A stretch of DNA of 15,096 bases from UBA1049 sp964525815 (GTDB lineage Bacteria > Bacillota > Clostridia > Oscillospirales > CAG-382). The notes under the pieces are model-generated. The model saw nothing but the letters and a program-made list of their open reading frames with translations, was not told the origin of the DNA and ran no database searches. This document shows, one piece after another, positions 7,442 through 15,009 of this stretch. The stretch's first letter is position 1; each line of letters begins with the position of its first letter. The stretch covers positions 1-15,096 of the forward strand of contig CAZGJQ010000045.1 in the NCBI GenBank assembly GCA_964525815.1, in the 5' to 3' direction. The translations under genes were made by a program, and so were the position numbers.

Positions 7442-8641
7442 TTAAAGTCTTGCGGCAATCGCCTCAAGAAACTCTATTGTATTAACTGCCTTTTTATTCG
7501 GAAGGGTGGAGAGCGCAACCATATCCTTGGTCATAACTCCTCCCTCAATGGTGTCGGTGCACGCCTTTTCAAGCCTGTCTGCAAAGTCAACCAGCTCATC
7601 AATACCGTCCAGCTCTCCTCTCTTGCGGAGCGCTCCGGTCCAGGCGAATATGGTCGCCACCGAGTTGGTGGAGGTCTCCTCGCCCTTAAGATGCTTATAA
7701 TAATGCCGCTGTACCGTTCCGTGTGCAGCCTCGTATTCATAAGTGCCGTCAGGCGAAACCAGAACACTGGTCATCATCGCAAGCGAGCCGAAGGCTGTCG
7801 CAATCATATCGGACATAACATCACCGTCATAATTCTTGCATGCCCAGAGGAAGCCGCCCTGCGAGCGCATAACCCTTGCCACGGCATCGTCAATAAGCGT
7901 ATAAAAATATTCTATACCCGCCTTTTCGAACCTCTCCTTGTATTCCTTTTCATATATATCCGCAAAAACATCCTTGAAATGATGGTCATAGGTCTTGGAA
8001 ATTGTGTCCTTGGTGGAGAACCACAGATCCTGCTTAAGCTCCAGCGCATAGTTAAAGCAGCTTCGGGCAAAGCTCTCAATGCTCTTATCCGTGTTGTGTA
8101 TGCCCTGAATAATTCCGGCGGTATCAAAATCATGAATAAGCTTCTTCGTCTGTGTACCGTCCTTTTCGGTAACTACCAGCTCCGCCTTCGCTCCGTCCGG
8201 AACCCTCGCCTCTACTCCCTTATAAACATCCCCGTAAGCATGTCTTGCTATGGAAATAGGTGCCCTCCAGCCCGGAACATAGGGTGTGACCCCCTTTACC
8301 ACAATGGGTGTGCGGAAAACCGTTCCGTCCAAAATAGCTCGTATTGTGCCGTTGGGACTCTTCCACATCTCCTTGAGATTATATTCGGGCATCCTTTCCG
8401 CATTCGGTGTTATGGTCGCACACTTGACCGCAACCCCCAGCCTTTTTGTGGCAAGAGCGGAATCGATTGTTATTTTATCGTCTGTCTCGTTGCGTTTCTC
8501 CAGCCCGAGGTCGTAATACTCGGTCTTTAGGTCTATATACGGCTCTAAGAGTATTTCCTTAATCTTCTGCCATATAACCCTTGTCATCTCGTCGCCGTCC
8601 ATCTCGACCAGCGGTGTTGTCATCCTTATTTTCGCCATCAT
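7442..8641 (-). CDS. icd: Isocitrate dehydrogenase, NADP-dependent, homodimeric type II (eukaryote-like)
   Basis: Oxidatively decarboxylates isocitrate to 2-oxoglutarate with reduction of NADP+; cytoplasmic homodimer. The 399 residues align with eukaryotic IDH1/IDH2-type enzymes rather than E. coli Icd. Seen are LVEMDGDEMTR (11-21), TITPNAERM (76-84), KSPNGTIR (94-101), the substrate arginine R133 in ARHAYGD (132-138, equivalent to human IDH1 R132), metal aspartates in YDGDVMSDM (271-279), and EAAHGTVQRHY (304-314). In the last, the Arg-His pair after HGTV predicts NADP specificity. The frame opens with two consecutive ATG codons. AAGGAG lies 4 bases before the first and 7 before the second, so the real start may be 8638. 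It overlaps the aconitase stop (ATGATG/TGA), implying translational coupling, and is the last gene before the terminator. Confidence 0.96.
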   Translation of the reverse strand: MMAKIRMTTPLVEMDGDEMTRVIWQKIKEILLEPYIDLKTEYYDLGLEKRNETDDKITIDSALATKRLGVAVKCATITPNAERMPEYNLKEMWKSPNGTIRAILDGTVFRTPIVVKGVTPYVPGWRAPISIARHAYGDVYKGVEARVPDGAKAELVVTEKDGTQTKKLIHDFDTAGIIQGIHNTDKSIESFARSCFNYALELKQDLWFSTKDTISKTYDHHFKDVFADIYEKEYKERFEKAGIEYFYTLIDDAVARVMRSQGGFLWACKNYDGDVMSDMIATAFGSLAMMTSVLVSPDGTYEYEAAHGTVQRHYYKHLKGEETSTNSVATIFAWTGALRKRGELDGIDELVDFADRLEKACTDTIEGGVMTKDMVALSTLPNKKAVNTIEFLEAIAARL

Positions 8642-10572
8642 CTCTCTCCTTCTTTTGTATAGTTCAGCAGTCCTCCCGCAGCGAGAATATCCCGCTGTCT
8701 CTTGGACAGGCTGATATTCAACGTAATCCTTTTCCCGTTTGTTTTATTAACAAGAACAGTCCTCTCGCTGTTAATACAGTCATTTTTTATATTGTCGAGA
8801 CTCAGATTATCTCCCTGCTCTATCTGCTCGTAATCATCCTCGTTTTCAAAGGTCAGCGGAATAATTCCGGCATTGATAAGGTTGGCGACATGAATTCGGG
8901 CAAAGCTCCTTGCAATGACCGCTTTTACTCCTAAATATAGCGGAACAAGAGCGGCATGCTCTCTTGAGCTTCCCTGTCCGTAGTTTGCTCCCCCGACTAC
9001 AATACCCCCGTTCTTTTCCTTGGACCGCTCGGAGAATTCCTCATCGCAAACCGCAAAGCAGTATTTTGAAAGGAAGGGAATGTTGGAGCGATAGGGCAGT
9101 ATCTTTGCTCCCGCCGGCATTATATGGTCGGTGGTTATATTGTCTCCTACCTTGAGTATGCACTCCGCTTCTATGCAGTCATCAAGCTCCTCGCTCTTCG
9201 GGAAGGGCTTGATATTAGGTCCTCTGACTATCTCTATGCTGTCCGCTTCCTCTGCAGGTGCGGGGCTTATTATCATATTATCGTTAATGAGAAATTCCTC
9301 GGGCAGCTTTATCTCAGGCTCTTTTCCCATTTCCGTGGGGTCGGACAGCACTCCTTTTATTGCGGAATATGCCGCAACCTCAGGGGAAACAAGATAAATC
9401 TGGGCATCCTTTGTGCCGCTTCTGCCTTCGAAATTGCGGTTAAAGGTACGCAGGCTTATTCCGCCGCTCTTGGGAGACTGTCCCATTCCGATACAGGGTC
9501 CGCAGGCGCTCTCCAGCACTCTCGCACCGCTCGCTATAATATCGGCCAGCGCACCGTTTTGGGCAAGCATATTGAATACCTGCTTGGAGCCGGGAGCCAA
9601 CGAAAGGCTTACATTATCGGCAACAGATTTACCCTTTAATATATAAGCTGCCTTCATCAGGTCTACATAGGAGGAGTTTGTACAGGAGCCGATAATAGCC
9701 TGATCAATTTCTTTTTCTCCAATTTCGCTTACTGCTTTTACGTTATCCGGACTGTGTGGGCAGGCTACCATAGGTTTTAGGGTGCTAAGGTCTATATCTA
9801 CAATCTCGTCATATACCGCATCCTCATCCGACACAAGCGGTACGAAATCCTTTTCCCTTCCCTGCGCCTTCAAAAACTCTCTTGTTATCTCATCCGACGG
9901 AAAAATGGAGGTGGAAGCGCCAAGCTCGGCACCCATGTTGGTTATGGTCGCTCGCTCGGGTACAGACAGCGTTTTTATTCCCTCACCGCCGTACTCCACG
10001 ATTTTGCCTACTCCGCCTTTGACGCTCATGATACGCAGAACCTCAAGGATTATATCCTTTGCGGAAACCCAATCGCTAAGCTTACCTGTCAGGTTTATTT
10101 TGACCATTTTCGGCATATTTATATAGTATGCGCCTCCGCCCATGGCAACCGCAACATCCATACCACCCGCTCCGAAGGCAAGCATACCGATACCGCCTCC
10201 CGTTGGGGTGTGGCTGTCCGACCCTATAAGGGTTTTACCCGGAACGCCGAACCGCTCAAGATGAACCTGATGACATATTCCGTTACCCGGACGGGAGAAA
10301 AACAGTCCGTGCTTTTTTGCGATTGTCTGTATATACTTATGATCGTCTGCATTCTCAAAGCCGGATTGCAGGGTATTATGGTCTATATAAGCGACCGAAA
10401 GCTCGGTCTTTACCCTTGGGATTCCCATAGCCTCGAATTCAAGATAAGCCATGGTTCCCGTCGCATCCTGAGTAAGCGTCTGATCGATTCTTAAACCAAT
10501 TTCACTGCCCTTTTCCATATTACCGGACAGCAGATGTGCTTTAATGATTTTTTCCGCAATTGTGTAACCCAC
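8638..10572 (-). CDS. acn: Aconitate hydratase (short, about 640-residue type)
   Basis: Interconverts citrate and isocitrate through a [4Fe-4S] cluster. At 644 residues it is much shorter than AcnA/AcnB (about 870-900) and resembles the compact aconitases of Clostridia and Aquifex-like bacteria. The cluster cysteines are C297 in IGSCTNSS and C357/C360 in ACGPC. SDSHT (118-122) and GAGGMDVA (134-141) belong to the N-terminal domains. The swivelling domain carries GDNITTDHIMPAG (476-488) and YGQGSSREHA (531-540) with the substrate-binding Ser/Arg. The GTG at 10572 is the only plausible start: an in-frame TGA lies four codons upstream. The nearest Shine-Dalgarno, AAAGG, is about 13 bases away, so initiation may be weak. 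It lies 25 bases after the citrate synthase stop and overlaps icd. Confidence 0.96.
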   Translation of the reverse strand: MGYTIAEKIIKAHLLSGNMEKGSEIGLRIDQTLTQDATGTMAYLEFEAMGIPRVKTELSVAYIDHNTLQSGFENADDHKYIQTIAKKHGLFFSRPGNGICHQVHLERFGVPGKTLIGSDSHTPTGGGIGMLAFGAGGMDVAVAMGGGAYYINMPKMVKINLTGKLSDWVSAKDIILEVLRIMSVKGGVGKIVEYGGEGIKTLSVPERATITNMGAELGASTSIFPSDEITREFLKAQGREKDFVPLVSDEDAVYDEIVDIDLSTLKPMVACPHSPDNVKAVSEIGEKEIDQAIIGSCTNSSYVDLMKAAYILKGKSVADNVSLSLAPGSKQVFNMLAQNGALADIIASGARVLESACGPCIGMGQSPKSGGISLRTFNRNFEGRSGTKDAQIYLVSPEVAAYSAIKGVLSDPTEMGKEPEIKLPEEFLINDNMIISPAPAEEADSIEIVRGPNIKPFPKSEELDDCIEAECILKVGDNITTDHIMPAGAKILPYRSNIPFLSKYCFAVCDEEFSERSKEKNGGIVVGGANYGQGSSREHAALVPLYLGVKAVIARSFARIHVANLINAGIIPLTFENEDDYEQIEQGDNLSLDNIKNDCINSERTVLVNKTNGKRITLNISLSKRQRDILAAGGLLNYTKEGER

Positions 10573-10597
10573 TCTTATTAATCATCCTTTCATAAAT

Positions 10598-11977
10598 CTA
10601 TTTTCTTTCGTTTATCGGGACATAATTAACCGATTCCTGAATCGGTCTGTATGCGGGACGTATTATCCTTTTACAGGATATAACCTCCTCGATACGGTGA
10701 GCGCACCAGCCCGCCATCCTTGCCACCGCAAACAGCGGAGTATAGAGCTCCTCCGGAATATCGAGCATACGGTAAACCAGCCCGGAATACAAATCCACAT
10801 TGGCACATACGGTCTTTTTATCGCTCTTTATATCGGACAGCACTTCCGGCGCAAGCCGCTCCACGGCATCTAACAGGGCAAAATCCTGCTTAAACCCCTT
10901 TTCCTTAACCAGCTTCACGGCGTTTTCCTTCAGAACAACGGCTCTCGGGTCACTCAAGGTATAAATTGCATGACCCATACCGTATATAAGTCCGCTGCGG
11001 TCACCCGCCTCCTTCTTTACTATTTTAGCAAGAAAGTCCTTAATTTCCACATCGTCCTTATAATCCTTAATACCCGCTTTCATACAGTCGAGCATCTCGG
11101 TTACCTTGATATTGGCACCGCCGTGGCGCGGACCCTTGAGCGAGCCTATTCCGGCTGCGATTGCTGAGTAGGTGTCCGTACCCGATGAAGAAAGCACACG
11201 GCAGGCAAAGGAGGAATTGTTTCCTCCTCCATGCTCTGCATGGAGTATTAGGCACTTATCCAAAAGCAGCGCTTCTTCCTGTGTATATTTCCTGTTCTTC
11301 CTGAGCATGGACAAAATATTCTCCGCAAAGGTAAGTCCGGGACGGGGCTGATGAAGGTAAATGCTCTTTCCGTCATAAGCCCTTCGCTTAACCTGATAGG
11401 CGGCTATCATAATGGAAGGCAGTCTTGCTATTAAGGAAACGGACTGCTTTAAAAGATTCTCCGCATAATTATCCTCTGCGTTATCGTCATAACTGTACAA
11501 AGCAAGCACGCTGCGTGCCAGCTTGTTCATTATGTTCGGAGAAGCCGCCTTCATGATTATGTCTTCCACAAAATCCCTCGGCAGCTCCCTTTGCGTCTCC
11601 AGCAGCACCTCAAAGGACTCCAGCTCATTCTGCGTAGGAAGCGTACCGAAAAGCAGCAGCCATGCGACCTCCTCATAGCCGAATCTGTTCTCCTTTACGC
11701 AGGCATCTATAATATCGTTGATATTTATACCCCTGTAAAAGAGCTGCCCCATGTAAGGAACCCTCTCGTACTCGTCGATAATATATCCGTGAACATTACA
11801 AATTCGGGTAAGACCAGCCAGCACGCCGGTACCGTCCGCATTGCGCAGTCCCCTCTTGACATCAAACTTACCGTAATACGTTTCTTCGATTATATTTTTG
11901 TTCTTGATACGCTCGGTAAGAGCCTGTATTCCCTGTATATTCCCGTTTTCGTTGTTACGTCCGTTCAAAACAACCAA
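10598..11977 (-). CDS. gltA: Citrate synthase (type I fold, clostridial long form)
   Basis: Condenses acetyl-CoA and oxaloacetate to citrate, entry step of the oxidative TCA branch. The 459 residues exceed E. coli GltA (427) because of an N-terminal extension of about 40 residues before VKRGLRNADGTGVL (40-53), a pattern seen in clostridial enzymes. Catalytic residues by family comparison are H249 in AEHGGGN, H336 in GMGHAIYTLSDPR (333-345) and D395 in NVDLYSG (393-399). PRHGGAN (283-289) is also conserved. A 2-methylcitrate synthase role cannot be excluded from sequence, but the aconitase and isocitrate dehydrogenase neighbours argue for citrate. The longest frame starts at TTG (11977) with AGAGGGG almost touching it. 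The in-frame TTG at 11968 has more natural spacing, and no ATG exists before residue 76. First gene of its operon, behind a very strong promoter. Confidence 0.95.
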   Translation of the reverse strand: MVVLNGRNNENGNIQGIQALTERIKNKNIIEETYYGKFDVKRGLRNADGTGVLAGLTRICNVHGYIIDEYERVPYMGQLFYRGININDIIDACVKENRFGYEEVAWLLLFGTLPTQNELESFEVLLETQRELPRDFVEDIIMKAASPNIMNKLARSVLALYSYDDNAEDNYAENLLKQSVSLIARLPSIMIAAYQVKRRAYDGKSIYLHQPRPGLTFAENILSMLRKNRKYTQEEALLLDKCLILHAEHGGGNNSSFACRVLSSSGTDTYSAIAAGIGSLKGPRHGGANIKVTEMLDCMKAGIKDYKDDVEIKDFLAKIVKKEAGDRSGLIYGMGHAIYTLSDPRAVVLKENAVKLVKEKGFKQDFALLDAVERLAPEVLSDIKSDKKTVCANVDLYSGLVYRMLDIPEELYTPLFAVARMAGWCAHRIEEVISCKRIIRPAYRPIQESVNYVPINERK

Positions 11978-12000
11978 TCCCCTCTTCAGCTTGTAATACT

Positions 12001-12024
12001 GTTAATAATTAAGCAAATTATAAC
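12001..12024. promoter_or_regulatory. Imperfect dyad over the -10 box and start site of the citrate synthase operon
   Basis: On the plus strand, GTTAATAATT (12001-12010) and AATTATAAC (12016-12024) are inverted complements apart from one extra A in the left arm, with a five-base spacer AAGCA. The element covers the TATAAT box (12017-12022) and the expected transcription start near 12010, where a bound repressor would block RNA polymerase. A nested perfect 11-bp TTAAT-A-ATTAA lies at 12002-12012. The regulator is unknown. Confidence 0.35.
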
Positions 12025-12045
12025 ACACAAAGAGGGATGTGTCAA
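12017..12045 (-). promoter_or_regulatory. Consensus sigma-A promoter of the citrate synthase-aconitase-icd operon
   Basis: On the minus strand, a perfect TTGACA (12040-12045) is followed by a 17-base spacer and a perfect TATAAT (12017-12022). The spacer ends in TGT, giving an extended -10 (TGnTATAAT). The expected start is near 12010, leaving a leader of about 33-42 bases with GAAGAGGGG before the citrate synthase start. All three promoter elements match consensus, so basal strength should be high and control is likely by repression or an upstream-binding factor. Confidence 0.9.
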
Positions 12046-12052
12046 TAGGATT

Positions 12053-12079
12053 ATGAAATAATTTTTATATTTATTTCAT
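12053..12079. promoter_or_regulatory. Perfect 9-9-9 inverted repeat upstream of the citrate synthase -35 box
   Basis: ATGAAATAA (12053-12061) and TTATTTCAT (12071-12079) are exact inverted complements separated by nine A/T bases. The near edge is 7 bases upstream of the -35 box and the centre is about 56 bases before the expected transcription start, a position typical of activator or LysR-type regulator sites. There is no U-tract after it in the dapL direction, so it does not look like a terminator. It could instead act as an AT-rich UP element. The inner ATAA and TTAT half-sites recall the CcpC box of Bacillus, but the spacing is nine rather than seven. Confidence 0.45.
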
Positions 12080-12161
12080 TTTCACCGAGTTTACAGGGGC
12101 TTGTACGGCTTATATTATCTTATTTATGAATTGAGTCACGGTTTATGTTTCATTTATATGA
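12080..12161. other. Gap after dapL without a recognisable terminator
   Basis: In the dapL transcript direction the only hairpin candidate is CCG-TACA...TGTA-CGG (roughly 12084-12108). It has a bulged stem and is followed by A-rich sequence rather than a U-tract. No small ORF with a ribosome binding site is visible. Transcripts from the dap genes may therefore read into the citrate synthase operon. Confidence 0.4.
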
Positions 12162-13340
12162 TTAAAGCTTCTCCCTCATACGGGATGCCGCAAGCAATGT
12201 GTTCTCTCGGCTGCCGAAGCCGGTAAGGCGGAAATAACCCTCTCCGTTATTGCCGAAGCCGCTTCCGGGTGTACCGACTATGTTGCATTCGGAGAGCAAA
12301 AAGTCAAAGAATTCCCAGCTCTTCATACCGTTCGGACACTTCAGCCATATATAGGGCGAATTATGCCCGCCGAAAAAGGTTATGCCTTTTTCGGACAGTA
12401 CCTCTCCCAGTATTGCTGTGTTCTGCTTATAATAATCTATGTTTGCCTTAATCTGTTTCCTGCCCTCGTCCGAGAAAACAGCCTCGGCTCCCCTCTGTAT
12501 AATATAGGGAGTGCCGTTATACTTTGTGGACTGTCTGCGCAGCCATAACTCAAGCAGACTTTTTCCCTCCCTTACCAGCTCCTTGGAGATCACCGTATAG
12601 CCGCAGCGGGTTCCCGTAAAGCCTGCTGTTTTTGAAAAAGAACAGAATTCAATTGCGCAGGTCTTTGCGCCGTCTATTTCGAAAATACTGTGAGGAAGCT
12701 CCTTATCGCTTATAAACGCCTCGTATGCCGCATCGAACAGAATTACCGCACCCTGCTCGTTGGCATAATCAACCCAAGTCTTGAGACCGGCTCTGTCATA
12801 TACAGCTCCGGTGGGGTTGTTCGGGGAGCACAGATATATTATGTCAACCTTTACATTTTTATCGGGAGCGGGTAAAAAGCCGTTTGACTGGTTAGCGTCC
12901 GCAAAAATAACCTGCCTGCCTGCCATTATATTGGTGTCCACGTAAACGGGATAAACGGGGTCGGGAACCATAACGATATTGTCGCTGTCAAATATATCGA
13001 GTATGTTGCCTATGTCACTTTTTGCTCCGTCAGAGACAAAAACCTCGTCTGCTCCTACAGTAACACCGAACTGCTTATAATAATCCGCTATCGCTTCACG
13101 AAGAAAGGCATATCCTTCATAATCGCCGTACCCCTTAAAGGTCTCCTTTAACCCCATTTCGTCGCACGCCTTTTTCATTGCGTTTACACAGGCGGCAGGT
13201 AAGGGCAGCGTAACATCCCCTATTCCCATTTTTATAACAGGTGCGTCCGGATTTGCTTCCATAAACGCCTTGGTTTTTTTAGCTATATTAAGGAACAGAT
13301 AGCTGTCCTTCATTTTATTATAGTTACTGTTTATTCTCAT
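12162..13340 (-). CDS. dapL: LL-diaminopimelate aminotransferase
   Basis: PLP enzyme that converts tetrahydrodipicolinate plus glutamate directly to LL-diaminopimelate plus 2-oxoglutarate, replacing the DapD/DapC/DapE steps. The 392 residues have the typical DapL start NSNYNKMKDSYLF (4-16) and the substrate-loop region MGIGDVTLPLP (38-48). FKGYGDYEGYAFLREAIADY (68-87) and SPNNPTG (172-178) follow. D203 and Y206 contact PLP, and the Schiff-base lysine is K237 in SFSKTAGFTGTRCGY (234-248). The ATG overlaps the dapF stop by four bases (ATGA), with AGGAG about ten bases upstream. Context among dapA, dapB and dapF confirms the role. It is the last gene of the dap run and is followed by a gap with no clear terminator. 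Confidence 0.97.
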   Translation of the reverse strand: MRINSNYNKMKDSYLFLNIAKKTKAFMEANPDAPVIKMGIGDVTLPLPAACVNAMKKACDEMGLKETFKGYGDYEGYAFLREAIADYYKQFGVTVGADEVFVSDGAKSDIGNILDIFDSDNIVMVPDPVYPVYVDTNIMAGRQVIFADANQSNGFLPAPDKNVKVDIIYLCSPNNPTGAVYDRAGLKTWVDYANEQGAVILFDAAYEAFISDKELPHSIFEIDGAKTCAIEFCSFSKTAGFTGTRCGYTVISKELVREGKSLLELWLRRQSTKYNGTPYIIQRGAEAVFSDEGRKQIKANIDYYKQNTAILGEVLSEKGITFFGGHNSPYIWLKCPNGMKSWEFFDFLLSECNIVGTPGSGFGNNGEGYFRLTGFGSRENTLLAASRMREKL

Positions 13341-14170
13341 ATATCTATTTCTCCTGTAAACACTTTTATTGCCTCTCCGGTCATGAAGACCGCATTATCG
13401 GTATATTCTATAATCAATTTACCGCCTCTGAGGATTACCTCAACCGGCGTATTCATATCGCAGTATCCGCAGAGTGCTGCCGCAACCACAGTGGCGCATG
13501 CTCCGGTTCCGCAGGCAAGGGTCTCGCCGCTCCCCCGCTCCCAGACCCGCATTTTCAACCGGTTTTGGTCGATAACCTCCGCAAACTCTGTGTTGACCAG
13601 CTCAGGAAACAAGGGGTTATTTTCAAACCTCGGACCTACCCGTGGTAAATCGATTGCTTCAACATTATCCGTAAAAATCACGCAGTGCGGGTTGCCCATG
13701 CTTACACAGGTAATATTATATTTCTCTCCGTCTATAGATACCGCTCTGTCAACGACACTGTTCCCCTCTAAGAGCACAGGGATGTCCGGCGGATATATAA
13801 TCGCTCTGCCCATATCTACCCGTGCTCCTGCCGCTATACCGTTTTTTATAATCATTCTTAATCTCTTTATGCCGGAAAGGGTCTCTATCTCTATTATTTC
13901 CTTTTTTACAATATTATTGTCATATAAATATTTTCCGACACAGCGAATCGCATTGCCGCACATCCTGCCCTCGCTGCCGTCGGCGTTAAACATACGCATT
14001 CTCGCATCGGCAGCATCCGATTGACAAATAAGAACAATGCCGTCGCCTCCGATTCCGAAATGACGGTCGGAAAGCCTTACGGCAAGCTCGCCCGGATTGC
14101 TTATCTTATCACGGAGGCAGTCGAAATATATATAATCGTTCCCCGCTCCGTGCATTTTTATAAAACGCAT
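13337..14170 (-). CDS. dapF: Diaminopimelate epimerase
   Basis: PLP-independent epimerase converting LL-DAP to meso-DAP, the peptidoglycan cross-linker and direct lysine precursor. The 277 residues match the family. The two catalytic cysteines are C71 in GRMCGNAIRC (68-77) and C220 in ETLACGTGACA (216-226), acting as the acid/base pair. MHGAGNDYIYFD (6-17) and SMGNPHCV (157-164) are further family blocks. The start has a strong GGGAGGG six bases upstream and lies 22 bases after dapB. It overlaps dapL, which acts one step earlier in the pathway; the gene order is therefore not the order of reactions. Confidence 0.97.
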   Translation of the reverse strand: MRFIKMHGAGNDYIYFDCLRDKISNPGELAVRLSDRHFGIGGDGIVLICQSDAADARMRMFNADGSEGRMCGNAIRCVGKYLYDNNIVKKEIIEIETLSGIKRLRMIIKNGIAAGARVDMGRAIIYPPDIPVLLEGNSVVDRAVSIDGEKYNITCVSMGNPHCVIFTDNVEAIDLPRVGPRFENNPLFPELVNTEFAEVIDQNRLKMRVWERGSGETLACGTGACATVVAAALCGYCDMNTPVEVILRGGKLIIEYTDNAVFMTGEAIKVFTGEIDI

Positions 14171-14192
14171 TAACTACCCTCCCTTGTGTATT

Positions 14193-14984
14193 CTATACGG
14201 ACAAAGGCCTTTCTGTATTAGCATTTGTGCCGCCGCTTACCTCCAGCAGGAGCTCCTTCATAGAATAAAGCCCCTTCTGCTTGCTCTTTATATAAGCGGC
14301 GGCTCTTAATGCTCCCTCCGCAAACAGCTCACGGCTGGATGCGGAATGGGAAACGGATAAAACCTCGCTGTTGCCGCAGAACAGAACCTCATGCTCGCCT
14401 ATGATGTTTCCGCCTCTAACAGCCTGAATGCCTATTTCGTTTTTCTGTCTCGGCTGCATATCGCGGGTTCTGTCATAAACATATTCGGCTCCGCTTCTTA
14501 CCTCCTTTATTGCCTCCGCAATCATAAGAGCCGTTCCGCTGGGAGCATCCAGCTTCCTGTTGTGGTGCTTCTCAATTATTTCTATATCAAAGCTGCTCCC
14601 CAAAGCGGCAGCAGCGTTTTTGCATATATTAATAAGCAGATTTACTCCGAGTGACATATTTCTCGAATAAAATACCGGAACGCTCTTAGAGAGCTTATTT
14701 ATACCATTAAGCTCCTCTTCGTTATGTCCTGTGGTCGCAATAACCAGCGGAATATGCGTTTTTTTTGCATATGGAATCAGCTGCTCCACCGCAGTATGGT
14801 GAGAGAAGTCGATAACAACGTCGGCACGAACCTCTACATCGTTTATACTTTTTACAATCGGAAATTCGGCTTCCGAGGCATTCAGATCCACTCCGGCTAC
14901 AACTCTGCAGTCGTTTTCACCTGCGTAAGCGGCCACAGCCTTGCCCATCCTTCCGGATGCTCCGCATAAAATAATATCTGTCAT
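14193..14984 (-). CDS. dapB: 4-hydroxy-tetrahydrodipicolinate reductase
   Basis: Reduces and dehydrates HTPA, the DapA product, to tetrahydrodipicolinate with NAD(P)H. The 263 residues begin with the Rossmann loop CGASGRMG (7-14). VIDFSHHTA (57-65) and ATTGH (83-87) follow, then the catalytic block EKHHNRKLDAPSGTA (138-152) with H140, H141 and K144, and GGNIIGEHEV (191-200). An aspartate at position 33 (GVDLN), after the second strand where a 2'-phosphate would sit, suggests NADH may be preferred; this is inference. The start has AAAGGA upstream and lies 25 bases after the dapA stop. Its product is the substrate of the DapL enzyme encoded two genes on. Confidence 0.97.
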   Translation of the reverse strand: MTDIILCGASGRMGKAVAAYAGENDCRVVAGVDLNASEAEFPIVKSINDVEVRADVVIDFSHHTAVEQLIPYAKKTHIPLVIATTGHNEEELNGINKLSKSVPVFYSRNMSLGVNLLINICKNAAAALGSSFDIEIIEKHHNRKLDAPSGTALMIAEAIKEVRSGAEYVYDRTRDMQPRQKNEIGIQAVRGGNIIGEHEVLFCGNSEVLSVSHSASSRELFAEGALRAAAYIKSKQKGLYSMKELLLEVSGGTNANTERPLSV

Positions 14985-15009
14985 TTTAACTGTCCTTTTT
15001 CCGGTTTTT

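Noticed and set aside
7691..8530. Plus-strand open frame of 279 codons inside icd
   Set aside because: Antisense shadow generated by codon bias of icd; no motif or Shine-Dalgarno.
12023..12042. ACACA...TGTGT inverted repeat inside the citrate synthase promoter spacer
   Set aside because: Only five perfect pairs in a low-complexity GT/AC run; not strong enough beside the two better dyads.
12084..12108. Hairpin after dapL as intrinsic terminator
   Set aside because: Stem of only CCG and TACA pairs with a bulge, followed by A-rich rather than U-rich RNA.
11978..12161. Riboswitch or T-box leader before citrate synthase
   Set aside because: The promoter sits too close to the gene, leaving a leader of about 33-42 bases, too short for such an element.
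13383..14024. Plus-strand open frame of 213 codons inside dapF
   Set aside because: Fully antisense to intact dapF with both catalytic cysteines; no sign of independent coding.
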